A program made the position numbers and the translations under genes. Positions 19,993 to 29,960 of a stretch of DNA of 40,033 nt are shown piece by piece (position 1 is the stretch's first letter; each line of letters opens with the position of its first letter). Origin of the DNA: Mesostigma viride (taxonomy: Eukaryota; Streptophyta; Mesostigmatophyceae; Mesostigmatales; Mesostigmataceae); assembly GCA_009746045.1 (NCBI GenBank), contig RPFO01000072.1:4190270-4230302 (forward strand), given 5' to 3'. The notes below the pieces were generated by a model. That model was given only the letters and a program-made list of their open reading frames with translations, searched no databases and was not told where the DNA came from.

Positions 19993-20316
19993 ATGGAATT
20001 CAAGCGCCGCGAGGCCGTGCATGCACCGACCGCGACCGCCGTTGCTGTTGAGTCATCCTCAGGAACTTGGACATGTGCGCCCGGGGAGAACCCCGACTCT
20101 CTTCTCGGTGAGCTCCAGGACCGGCTCCTCGCACGACTGGAGCTGCAACGATCAGTGACACTGCAGGGTGCCCACCGCCTGCCCAAGTCATGGGACAAGG
20201 CTGGGCCCCCGCCAGTGCTCCACACATTCAGCAACATCGCCGCCAGAGCAAGGTTCCTTTTCTCGACACAAGAAGCTGGCCGGGGAACTCCCCTTGGTCG
20301 CTTGATGATGGCCTGA
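19993..20316 (+). pseudogene. LINE ORF1 RRM fragment
   Basis: The frame carries an ENPDSLLGELQDRLLARLEL helix, then LQGAHRLPKSW, a short linker and PPVLHTFSNIAARARFLF. This order (acidic helix, AHRL-P, then a hydrophobic strand with aromatic and R-x-R/F) is that of the RRM in L1-type ORF1 proteins and parallels 10600-10830. It stops shortly after, without the C-terminal domain. The family differs from the 9.8-kb copy. It begins about 115 bp past the stop codon of the 563-aa gene. Confidence 0.5.
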
Positions 20317-20384
20317 CGCCTGCTCAGCAGCTACAACGCCGCGCCCTGCGGTATCAGGCCTGACTACCTCTGTCACAATTATTT

Positions 20385-20590
20385 AATTACGTGCTCAATT
20401 ACGTGCTCCCGTTGGGGAGTCACGGAGCACCTAAGTGCTTTTAATCCCTGAGTGTGCACAGCGGGGAGGGGGGCAGAGGCTCCCCCCTTCCCTCGTGCTA
20501 CAGGCATGCCACAGGGTTCACAATCAGACCCGTCTAAACGACCCGGCATCCCCTGTGGGTGCAATATGACCCGTGTGAGCATTTCATTAC
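20385..20590 (-). mobile_element. Inverted 3' end of the LINE-like family
   Basis: On the minus strand this matches 11565-11780: ATGCTCACAYGGGTC, ATTGCACCCACAG, TGTGGCATGCCT, AGGGATTAAAAGCACTT, GGTGCTCCGTGACTCCCC, AACGGGAGCACG, then an AT-rich tail. It is a 5'-truncated copy. The long minus-strand frame across it (20379-20909) is not taken as a gene. Confidence 0.75.
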
Positions 20591-20746
20591 TATCTGGCAC
20601 AAGACTCCTCCTAGAAGCCCAATGTCCGTATTGGCAGGGTGATCGCAATAGCAAATGGTGGAAGCCATCCCGGGCCTCGGCATGGACATGTGCTACACTA
20701 GACGTGACGGGCTCACCCCCGGGCAGCCTCCTAGTTTGTCTGTAAT

Positions 20747-21075
20747 ATGGAGGCAGATGGTGCGCAAGGATAGATGGCAAGTAGTGATGAAGGAGACCAC
20801 CCCCAAGCCTGTGGGGGCTCCGCGTGTGACCAAGTATGGCATTCATAGCGATTCGGGCCGCGGTGCCCACACCCCTGTAACTAGGACCTAGATAGCTTAT
20901 ACCATCCATTCCATCCCATGTTCCCCTCCCACTGAGGACTTATGCTCACGTGACGCAGTCACGTGTCTATTAATTAATTAATTAATCCCGGGCCCCCCCG
21001 AGATGTAGAGAAACCTAGATGGAGTAACATAGAGAAACATTAATTAATTAATCCTTGCGCACCATCTGCCTCCAT
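20747..21075. repeat. 24-bp inverted repeat pair bounding 329 bp
   Basis: ATGGAGGCAGATGGTGCGC and the next five bases at 20747-20770 are exactly inverted at 21052-21075. The span contains GTCACGTGTCTA plus a TTAA tract (20958-20986) and a second TTAA tract at 21040-21052. The inverted pair could be ends of a small element or a rearrangement of retroelement ends. Confidence 0.6.
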
Positions 21076-22530
21076 AGACACAACGGTCCGAGCCCCGCCA
21101 AAAACGACCATCTTACTCCGTCACCAAATTGGCGCGAGATCCCGAAAATCTGGTGGGCGGGAAGGTGACGACGAGGCAAAAAGTCACGCAGCACCCATGG
21201 CGGCCGTGAAAATCCTAGCGACCGTCCTGAGAACACATTACGGACAGCGAATTCATTTTGAGCCTTCATAACTCATCTACTTCACGTAGATATTTTTTTA
21301 TCCTAAAGAAATCGGTCCATTTTTTCAGGAAAACAGAAAAAGGGCGGGCATTTTCGCGAGGTCGGGTCAGGTCCGCTGCATTTTGCAGTGGACCCCCAAA
21401 AAGTCACACCGGAAACTTATCGAAAACGGCGACAGTGTAGTTCAAGGTAAGCCGCTCGCACGATTCTATGACTAATTCAAAATTTTTTGACCGAAAAACT
21501 TTTTGTTAAAACGACTGCCATTGTAAATGCCTCGTTGCCGCAGCAGTTGGAACTGCCGGGAGGGTGCGTGCGGGGCTGATCATGGCAACGCACGTAAAAA
21601 TATGCCACTCCCTCGTTTCTTTCATTTTTGTCATCCCATTTGCGCAGGGCGCTTCAACAACTTCTAGAGCGAAGCCCAGCCTGATTTTTTGCTGGCTCTG
21701 TAGTGTGGACCTGCGCTCATCACTGAATATCGCCTGCGATCGTTGCGAAATGAAGCATGAATACGCATTGCGCTGGTTGAGTCGACGCTGTACAGTGGAA
21801 CCTGCTTTTTCGGCATCCGGATCCAAGGTAGGGTGAAGCCAGCCCCGTTCCCCTTCCAGATTTTCTGCCTGTCTCTTTCCCCGAGGCTCGTGAAAGCGCC
21901 TCGTTCATGTTACGCCGGACGCCTCGTCAAGCATCGCTGCTCGAGAGGGAGACGTAAGCCATGGCCAGCCTCCCCAAACAGCGTGATGTGCGCCTGTTCA
22001 TTCTTCCAAGTGTAATTCATGGCGTAGGAAGCTGAGCCTGAAGGCAACAAACAGAAGGTACATGTCCTGTATTCAACAGTCAGCACATATAGGTGTGTTG
22101 ATGTGCAACCCTGGAGCTTATCCAGCTTTAACAGGCAATACAACACGCTGCTGGGGCTCCACTTTAGCGGACTGTTGGTAAGTATTTCAACCTCTTTCCT
22201 TGGCCCGGGTTGGCAAATACGGGTACGGGGTATAATACGCGGACCTAAAATACGCGTATTATACGTGGGGGGTGTAAAATACGCGGCGGTAAAATACGCG
22301 ACAGTTTTTGTGGTCCAATTGTCAGTCACCCAATTAGCACGCTCCTTGATGATGGTCATGCAGTTATTGCAACTGAAATTTGGTGTATATGCTTATTTAT
22401 TAACATCTTCCATTAATTTATGCCCTGCAATCCTATCTGATTATGATTTGTTAAATGCTGACTGCAACGGGAACTGTAAGGAATCAATTAATTAGTTAAA
22501 GGTAAGGAAAGCCATCCACTATATAATGCA
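21076..22530. other. No gene recognised
   Basis: Short frames only. At 22215-22310 the word AAAATACGCG and relatives (TATAATACGCG, TATTATACG) recur, giving a small AT/CG repeat cluster. Related TACGCGTAT words appear at 23825-23895. Confidence 0.4.
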
Positions 22531-22863
22531 TGAGAGGACATAAGACACAACTAAGGACCATGAGCACTCTCAAGGATCCCACAACAAGCTCCATACACAT
22601 ACACACATGTGCACACACATTCATCATTGACAAAATGCACAACAGCAGAGGATATAAGACACAAGGACCTTGCTCTCAAGGATCCCACAACAAGCTCCAT
22701 ACACATACACACATGTGCACACACATTCATCATTGACAAAATGCACAACAGCAGAGGATATACGACACAAGGACCTTGCTCTCAAGGATCCCACAACAAG
22801 CTCCATACACATACACACATGTGCACACACATTCATCATGCATTGACAAAATGCACAACAGCA
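22531..22863. repeat. Three tandem copies of about 107 bp
   Basis: Copies start near 22531, 22646 and 22753. Each has AAGACACAA, CTCAAGGATCCCACAACAAG, a (CA)n-type ACACATACACACATGTGCAC tract and CATTGACAAAATGCACAACA. All frames across it, on both strands, are repeat translations. Confidence 0.92.
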
Positions 22864-23134
22864 CCCCCGCTGCCATGGAGATTACTCCACGTTGGTCCAT
22901 GCAATTATTTAAGCCAGCACGGCCATGCTTTCTTAACGGCAGCGTATGCAGCTCTTGTTCTCACTATACTATTGCTAGTAACTTGTGAGTTATAACTTAA
23001 TGTCCCATCCATCACATGGGTCCATGCAACCATCGGCCATCACCCACTAGCTGCCATCACATACTACACCGGCTCAAGATGGTATAAGTATTAAGACAAA
23101 AGACTCCTTCATAGATCATGCTAAGCATGACCCT
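22864..23134. other. No gene seen between tandem array and BED-finger fragment
   Basis: TCCATGCAA and CCATCACA words recur; no coding frame. No transposase core follows the BED-finger fragment on this side. Confidence 0.4.
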
Positions 23135-23520
23135 TTAGTTCTTGTCTGGCGGCTGCAGCGGCAAGAACCGCGGCTTCTTTGCCCGGGCTGTGCAGGCAGC
23201 GCGAACCTTGCGCCGCAGGCGCAGGTCCTCCTCCTCCGCCTCCTCCTCCCCCACCTCCTCCTCCAACTGTTAGCAATCCTGAGAAACCTGCTCCGGATAT
23301 TCAGTGGCATTTTGTCGCAGGGTAACATCCCTTCCCCTGCGATTCCGGCAAAGTGTGCACGGACTCGGAATACGCTGATTGGCCCCGCCTTGTAGGAGAA
23401 GTTCTTGTTGCAAAATGAGCAGAACATCCTCGACACATACTGCGTTGTGTTACTAACAGCATCTGTGACTGCTTCTTTCTTCTCGACAGCGAAATCCCAT
23501 TCAGGCCCTTTCTTCGGCAT
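23135..23520 (-). pseudogene. BED zinc-finger N-terminus of an hAT-like transposase
   Basis: ATG at 23518-23520 opens MPKKGPEWDF. A BED-type finger follows: FCSFCNKNFSYKAG (C-x2-C), VRAHFAGIAGEG with His, then LPCDKMP. That is the usual C-x2-C ... H-x(n)-C layout preceding the DUF659/hAT core in plant-type elements. After IRSRFLRIAN the frame runs into Arg repeats; a +1 shift near 23266 instead gives LEEEVGEEEAEEEDLRLRRK and a stop at 23135-23137, the more natural reading. The DDE core and dimerisation domain are absent. It is a truncated, probably frameshifted fragment or a domesticated BED protein. Confidence 0.6.
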
Positions 23521-25294
23521 GGCTGCAAATCGAAAATGGCTGCACACTATCGCACAGTCGCACTGGCCTCGTCGTCGCTATATTGCATTACCGTCAGTAG
23601 CACAGCTGGCATTATGCGTATGTACCTAGTCCTAGCTGTCTCCTACCGGCCAAAGATTTTGCAAGGCTTGCGCTTTATGGAAAGAACTGTACGCATCTAC
23701 TTCTAGTAGTAAAAATCTCAAATGTGCAATGAACGCGCCGCGCCCAGAACCTGGGCACCGTGCCAGTGCCCGCTGCCCGCTGGTACCCCCGAAAAATTCT
23801 AAGTCCAAACCGCGTATTCTGAAGTAAAGTACGCGTATATACGGCGGAGGCCTTCAGTGTACGTTTTCCCGTATTTTTGCGGCTCCGTACGGCGTACTGA
23901 CCAACCCGGTCCTTGGCCAGATTATAATGCACCATGTTTATCAATGATGGGCGGCGTGTTCTGATCTGGGGCTGGGAGGCACGAAGAAACCAGGGGGGAG
24001 CCCAGGTATGTGAAGTGCGCAGATGCTGTTGCTGCCTTGGGAAACCCAGGATTCATTGCCCTTGTTACATTCAGATATGTTGAAGCAGGCTGAGAATTAA
24101 GTACTATACATGGAAGGGGGCTGATTTGTCTTTGATATGGTTGCTGCCTATGATGATGAATATTGTTGCGGGCACAACAGAGTGCACAATGGGCTTACAG
24201 CATTGCGTAAGAGGCATGAATCTCACCAGGACACCTTCTACGGGCTCACAACAACATCACAATAACGATTACCTAAGTGCTTGCTGCCACACCACTGCCA
24301 CATCACTCCCCACCACCCCAACACACCTACCACTGTTACGCCGTTGTTAGCAGTGCCACGATTGCATAGCAATACCAACATTCCTGGCGTTAGCATGGAG
24401 GACCACCAGGTGCATCGTGTGCGCATACCCATGTGACAGATATTATAGACTCCCACCATGAGCAACGTCCACCACCATGAGTCTCGCCTGTTGGTGTAAC
24501 TGCTGGCAGTGTCCCTACAACTCAGTATGGAATCTGCCATAAACGATAACGCCAGGCCCTGCACCATTGCTGCCACAATCTGCCATATTGACTTCGCCCA
24601 TCGCAGCCTTGATCGTGATTGCAGCCACAAGTTCCTGCCGGCCCTCTTCATCTCTTCTATCGTAGCACCAGAAACTGGGGCCACATTTAGCAGCATCGGC
24701 AGCTGACATAGCTGGCACCTGGCACAACAGATAATGCCAGTAGTATCAAAGAAGGCACCCTACTGCTCACCATTGCTATCAATCACTGGCATGATCAATC
24801 TGTCACTACCACTTGCCAGCACCACAGAATATCATGACCTGGTGTGTTGCCACGGAAATCTGAATGGAGAGCTTTCACCACAAGCCCACCCCAATGAGTT
24901 GGTTTGCACACTACACCACTGTTGGCTGTACCGTGCCACCTGCCACATAAATTTCCCTTCCATCATGCAGCAGTACTTAGCAACATAACCTCAAGGCTAG
25001 ACCATAACATCTATCTGCATAACCGATAGCCTTCATGATCGCTGCCTCGTGCCACTGGCCATACTACTGCCATCTGCATTACTTTCTACCACATGTGCCA
25101 CTCTCTTCTGCATCACTAGATCGATCCCACTACTGCTGCCTGACCTGCCTGCTGCCAGCACCTTCGCTGGCATCAGCTAGCTCATGGCATGCCCATGGCC
25201 ACATCCTCCATCTGCCGTGCATACCCCATGCTTCACTAGGATTGGTAGTCCAGGGTGCACGATGAACAACACATAAAAAAATGCCCATGCACCT
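23521..25294. other. No gene recognised
   Basis: The sequence is rich in CACCACTGCCA-like words at 24280-25230. All frames on either strand are short and without domain features. No RNA gene was seen. Confidence 0.4.
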
Positions 25295-25384
25295 TGTCGC
25301 GTTTGCGTGCCATTATATCCTAGCCTATCACTTGGAAGGCATATCCATAGCAATAGAGTACTCTTGTGTGTGATCCACTATATT
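25295..25384 (+). repeat. 90-bp direct repeat, left copy
   Basis: TGTCGCGTTTGCGTGCCATT through GTGATCCACTATATT is identical to 26374-26463, 1,079 bp apart. The sequences after the two copies differ, so the repeat ends sharply. Confidence 0.93.
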
Positions 25385-25895
25385 AAAATGAGAATGAAAG
25401 GTGCGGTCCTTTATGGCACCGCCACCTTCATGACAGGCAATCCGGCCCAACCAGCCGATTCTTGAGACCATGCTTTATCATTAAAGCAACCAAAAGACAT
25501 TTCAATTCCAATGAGATACATGACGAATTACAAAGAGTGTCGAGTTGTAATGTTGTAGTTATAAGAGCAGCTGTGAGGTCCCTTGGTTGACGCCACTGCA
25601 GGCCCCTTGTGGCGGCAGTGCGCGTGTGTTCCCGACCTAGTTCCTACTGGCATTCTTGCCAACGACGACCAGGGTGCCCGAAGGCCCTGTCCCTTGTCTC
25701 GTTCTCAGTCTTACACACATTCTTAACAAAACCAATACATTGTCATATCCGTCAGTCCATCCTCATGGCAACTGACTGCATGCAACCACTCACGGGGGCT
25801 GCTCCGGGCTGCTCGAACTATTTCACCCCATGAAGACAACAAACCAGTTGTGAGGGAGAGAAACGAGCGAACAACGACCACCATGGCCGCTGCGC
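25385..25895 (+). repeat. Diverged duplicated block, copy A
   Basis: Shares ordered blocks with 26775-27345: CACCTTCATGACAGGC, AGCCGAT, GCTTTAT(C/G)AT, GACGCCACTG, CAACCACTCACGGGGGCTGC, CCCCATGAAGACAACAAAC, and a GAACAACGACCACCATGG end. Both copies stop at that ACCACCATGG, which has the form of a strong start context. Confidence 0.75.
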
Positions 25896-26373
25896 TGCTC
25901 CTAAATACCTCCAAAAATCCCGGCATCCATGCGCTAGCTGTCGCATTTGCCAGCAAGCCGCCTGACGTGCAGTTAGACTGCCAGCAAAATGCAGAGCAAG
26001 TCTGTTCGACAACCACGTGCGAGCCAGCACACCGCACACTACGATCTGCGTATCTAGCTTTGTCAGATGGACTGAACATCATTCCGTCTGGACAATACAA
26101 AAGATTCATAACTGCCAAATGTCACGCACCGGAATATTGCGCAAGCCACCAAGGCTTTGCGCCCCAAAGTCTTGCGCCTGAACCTAAGTCAGGTCACCTA
26201 AGACTGTCACTCTAGAAATTCAGGCCTTTCCGGCGCGGCGCTCCACACCGGCCCAAGGAACAAAGCCTGCGGCCTACTGAATCGGAACCAACCAAACGTC
26301 GGTAACGATTCCGATTACGGCAACCGCGTAACTTCTTGAGTGCACGGACGTAAATGATCACGGACGTGACAGC

Positions 26374-26463
26374 TGTCGCGTTTGCGTGCCATTATATCCT
26401 AGCCTATCACTTGGAAGGCATATCCATAGCAATAGAGTACTCTTGTGTGTGATCCACTATATT
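26374..26463 (+). repeat. 90-bp direct repeat, right copy
   Basis: Exact partner of 25295-25384. It is followed by TTCAAGGATAAGC repeats (about 26590-26680) with an AATCCTCTTC word. Confidence 0.93.
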
Positions 26464-26774
26464 CCCCCCACTTTTTAGCTCGAAAAAATGAAGAGCCAAA
26501 AAGTCAAAAAGAGGATCACATAGGGAAAAAAAAATTCCCACGACAGGACCACACATGCTTTTCAAATAGGCTAAGCAATAACCTCTTCAGTGCTTTTTCA
26601 AGGATAAGCATAATCCTCTTCATGGCTTTTTCAAGGATAAGCCTAATCCTCTTCATAGCTTTTTAAAGGATAAGCTTAATCCTCTTCCAAGTGCTTGATT
26701 CTGCAAGCAGCTTGGGTATATCTCCGGCTCAGGCTGTCCGAACTGAACCCGCCAAGGGTTGTTCGCTCGTTTAA

Positions 26775-27345
26775 ATAAAGTGGAAATGATAGGTGTGGTC
26801 CTTGACGGCACCACCACCTTCATGACAGGCAGCGCAGCCAGCCGATATTTATATTATGAAGATTGCAATAATGCTTTATGATGAAAGCAATGCCCAAACC
26901 ATTCATTCCATAACATTTGACAAATTACAATGAATGCCGAGTTGTGCTGCCGCAACTGTAAGAGTAACTACATATCCTTGAGACCCATCGAAATCACCAC
27001 AGACCGACCATGACGCCACTGTGGCGCAACAGTGTTTACTTACGTCATAATCTATATCAACTGTGTGACTCTGCGCTCATGTCCCAGTTACTGGCACACT
27101 GGCCAACGACGAACCGGCCCTTTCCCGGGACTGTTCCCGGGTCAGCAGAACGTTTCTCGTACGTCCACAATGCCAACAACATCCCAACCGGATCAAACCA
27201 TTGTCAATCTTATCAACCATCGTCATGGCAACGACATGCAACCACTCACGGGGGCTGCTCCGGGCTGTTCGAGAAGTTTAACCCCATGAAGACAACAAAC
27301 TAGTTGTGAGGGAGAGAAACGGACGAACAACGACCACCATGGTTC
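26775..27345 (+). repeat. Diverged duplicated block, copy B
   Basis: Partner of 25385-25895, with indels. The codons after the common ATGG differ between copies (GCCGCTGCG versus TTCGTTGCT), so no conserved protein follows. Confidence 0.75.
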
Positions 27346-27428
27346 GTTGCTCATCCTTCTATACTGCTCAAAGCTCAAGCCTGGCGGCTGGCGCCACTAG
27401 CGCCACTTTAGACATCAGCCAATCATAA

Positions 27429-27487
27429 CGTTTTCCGCGGCCCGGCACTGAACGCAAAGGTTTTCACCTTTGCGGAGTGTCTGATCA
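27429..27487 (+). repeat. SINE-like 3' segment, third copy
   Basis: CGTTTTCCGCGGCCCGG, ACTGAACGCAAA and TTTTCACCTTTGCGGAGTG match the 3' part of the units at 4600-5380 with a few changes. No B box precedes it, so it is 5' truncated. Confidence 0.85.
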
Positions 27488-28053
27488 GAATAACAGGGCG
27501 TCCCCAACATCTACTGCTCCAACCTAGGGCCATTGCTGGTACTTTTGACGTCATGAAAGCAGCGTTTTGGACTAGTGGAATATGATTTTACAGCATAAAA
27601 AGTCCATTTTATCATGAATGAACATGGCCAACAACCCCAAGTGCCCCTAAATTTCTCAATATTTGTAGAGAAATGCTACTTCTCATAATTAAAACCTGCA
27701 CAAATGCACAATTTGGGGCATGCATGTGAAAGTTTGAAGTACAAATTCACAATGAGGTTTTACATTTTTCAATTATTAATGGTATCTCATTCTTCAATCA
27801 ATCAATTTGCAATCGTCCAAACAATTTATTCATTTCATACATGTCCGAATATGTTGAAAGAACACATGCAAGTGCTCAATCAGCGTGGACCCCCTTGGAC
27901 GCGCCCCACCATATATACATTGGACACGTCACCCCAACTACTAAACTGCCCAAAGTCACGGTAACTGATCCAACTACTATGTACATCTGCATTTCTCCAC
28001 GTTGCGGTGGGCAATTACGTGCAAAACGCGATTTCGTGCAAAGTCCTCGCCCA
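27488..28053. other. AT-rich spacer, no gene seen
   Basis: The 3' flank of the large minus-strand gene. No coding frame and no copy of the 20-bp motif. Confidence 0.45.
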
Positions 28054-29901
28054 TCATCGCTTGCCAGGTCGATATGAAGGAATGTTGTCCCAGCTGGCGC
28101 CTTCCTTCAGGAGAGTAACATGTTCTCTAGCGAACTTCAGAGGGAAACGAAACTTTTGCTCGCACTCATTACTCCAACCGAGGTCGTGCCCTTCATCAAA
28201 CCATCTGAACACCACCTTCTCCCTCTCTTTGCCCAGGAGGGTGCCAAAGAGCGGAAAATCTTCCTTCTTGGGGTACTTGTGCTCCCAGTTTATGCACACG
28301 TCGTCTACCCATTTCGAACTCCAACCTCCGCGACTCAGTTTCGCGCCATCCATAAAGCGCATCCGGACGTCCGGCCGAACGTCCCTGATTCGGTTTTCGG
28401 CCGTCGCATCTCTGCCCTGACCACCACCCTTCTGCGGCTGTGCAGGTTCGTCGGCACCCTCCGTCTCCTGCCCCGCCCCTCGCCTGCCCCCTCCCCGACG
28501 TTTTGCCTTCTGCCCCTGCGCAGCCGCCGCCTCTGCCATCAACTCTTCGTACGTTTTTTCTGGCTGACCGCACGGTAAGGCTGGTGCGTGGTTGGTGCGT
28601 TGGGTGGGAGCTCGTCCCCTCCCGCCCCCGGTTGTGCAACTGGTTCGCCGACCGCGGCCTGGCCAACAACACGGCCGGCCTCTCTGGACACAGTCCCAGA
28701 CGCGGATCCACGGGGAAACCGAACTGGAGTTTCTTCTTCGCCTTTCCCTGCACGTAAGCACATGCCAATTAACATGAATACGGAAGGGTCGTGTGAGAAA
28801 TCAATGAAGCCATGGACTGATGCAAAAAAACTTATGTAGAAATATATATTAAGGTACTTATTAAACTCGTTTATTGAAAATGAAATTTACCGGCCGAATG
28901 TACCGTTGGAGCGTGGAAGGGCATCCTTGGTCGATCGAAGGGCTCCATCAATGCGGTATAGTGTCCGGCCGATGTCCCTGGCGGCGCCTCAACATCGACC
29001 ACCTCAGTCGGGCGCATCAATCCGGCAAACGCCGGCCCTCCACCTGAGACTTTCGGCGGACCCTCCACGTTACGAGCCTCCAATACCCTCTTCTGCAGTG
29101 GGGTGCTCGCAACAAAATCCGTGTCAGCCGACGGCTCCGGATCGTCATCCTCATTCAGCAGTATCGTGTTCGGGCATTGCTCCATCCCCGTCGAGCGGGG
29201 GGGCAAAGTCATCACAACCGTCCTTCCTGACGACGGTACGGGATCGTCACCCAGACCCAAAGAAACCGAGGCGAGGGCGGGGGTCCCCTCAACCGGGGGT
29301 CCCCATGAATCCTGACGAGGCCTCATTCCCACCTGTTGGACACGACCGCCTCCCGTAAATCGGGAACGCCCGCCGGCGCTACCAGTAACAGGCCGCGAGC
29401 CTGCTTCCTGCTGGCGATCCCCATCCTCATCACAGATACGCCCGCCGGCGTTTCCAGTAACAGGCCGCGAGCCTCCTTCCTGCTGGCGATCCCCCTCCTC
29501 ATCACAGATACGCCCGCCGGCGTTTCCAGTAACAGGCCGCGAGCCTCCCTCCCGCTGGCGATCCCCCTCCTCATCACAGATACGCCCGCCGGCGTTTCCA
29601 ACGACAGGCCTCGAGTCTCCTTCACCAGCACGCTGGCGCTTACCTCCCCCCCTTTTGTCTTCATCCCCCCCATTGTCTCCTCCCGCGAGCCTCCATCATC
29701 CCGACTGCGCTTTTTCCCTCCCCTTCCATCTCCTCCCCCGTCCCTCTCCCCCTCCCCCTCCTCCCTCCTCCCCATCCCCATCCCCTTTCTCCCCCTCCGC
29801 CTGCCCCCCACCCACCCCGGGCGGGTGCCCCTCAGCAATATCCTCCTCCCCCTCTTCCTCCTCCCCCTCTTCCTCCTCGTAAACCTCTTCCTTCTCCGAG
29901 C

Positions 29902-29960
<59 letters not shown>

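Noticed and set aside
20379-20909. 176-aa minus-strand gene
   Set aside because: Its 3' third is the inverted LINE 3' end and the remainder has no domain features.
24238-24696. 152-aa minus-strand frame
   Set aside because: Trp/Cys/Met-rich composition without motif; it arises from CACCA/TGCCA-type low-complexity DNA.
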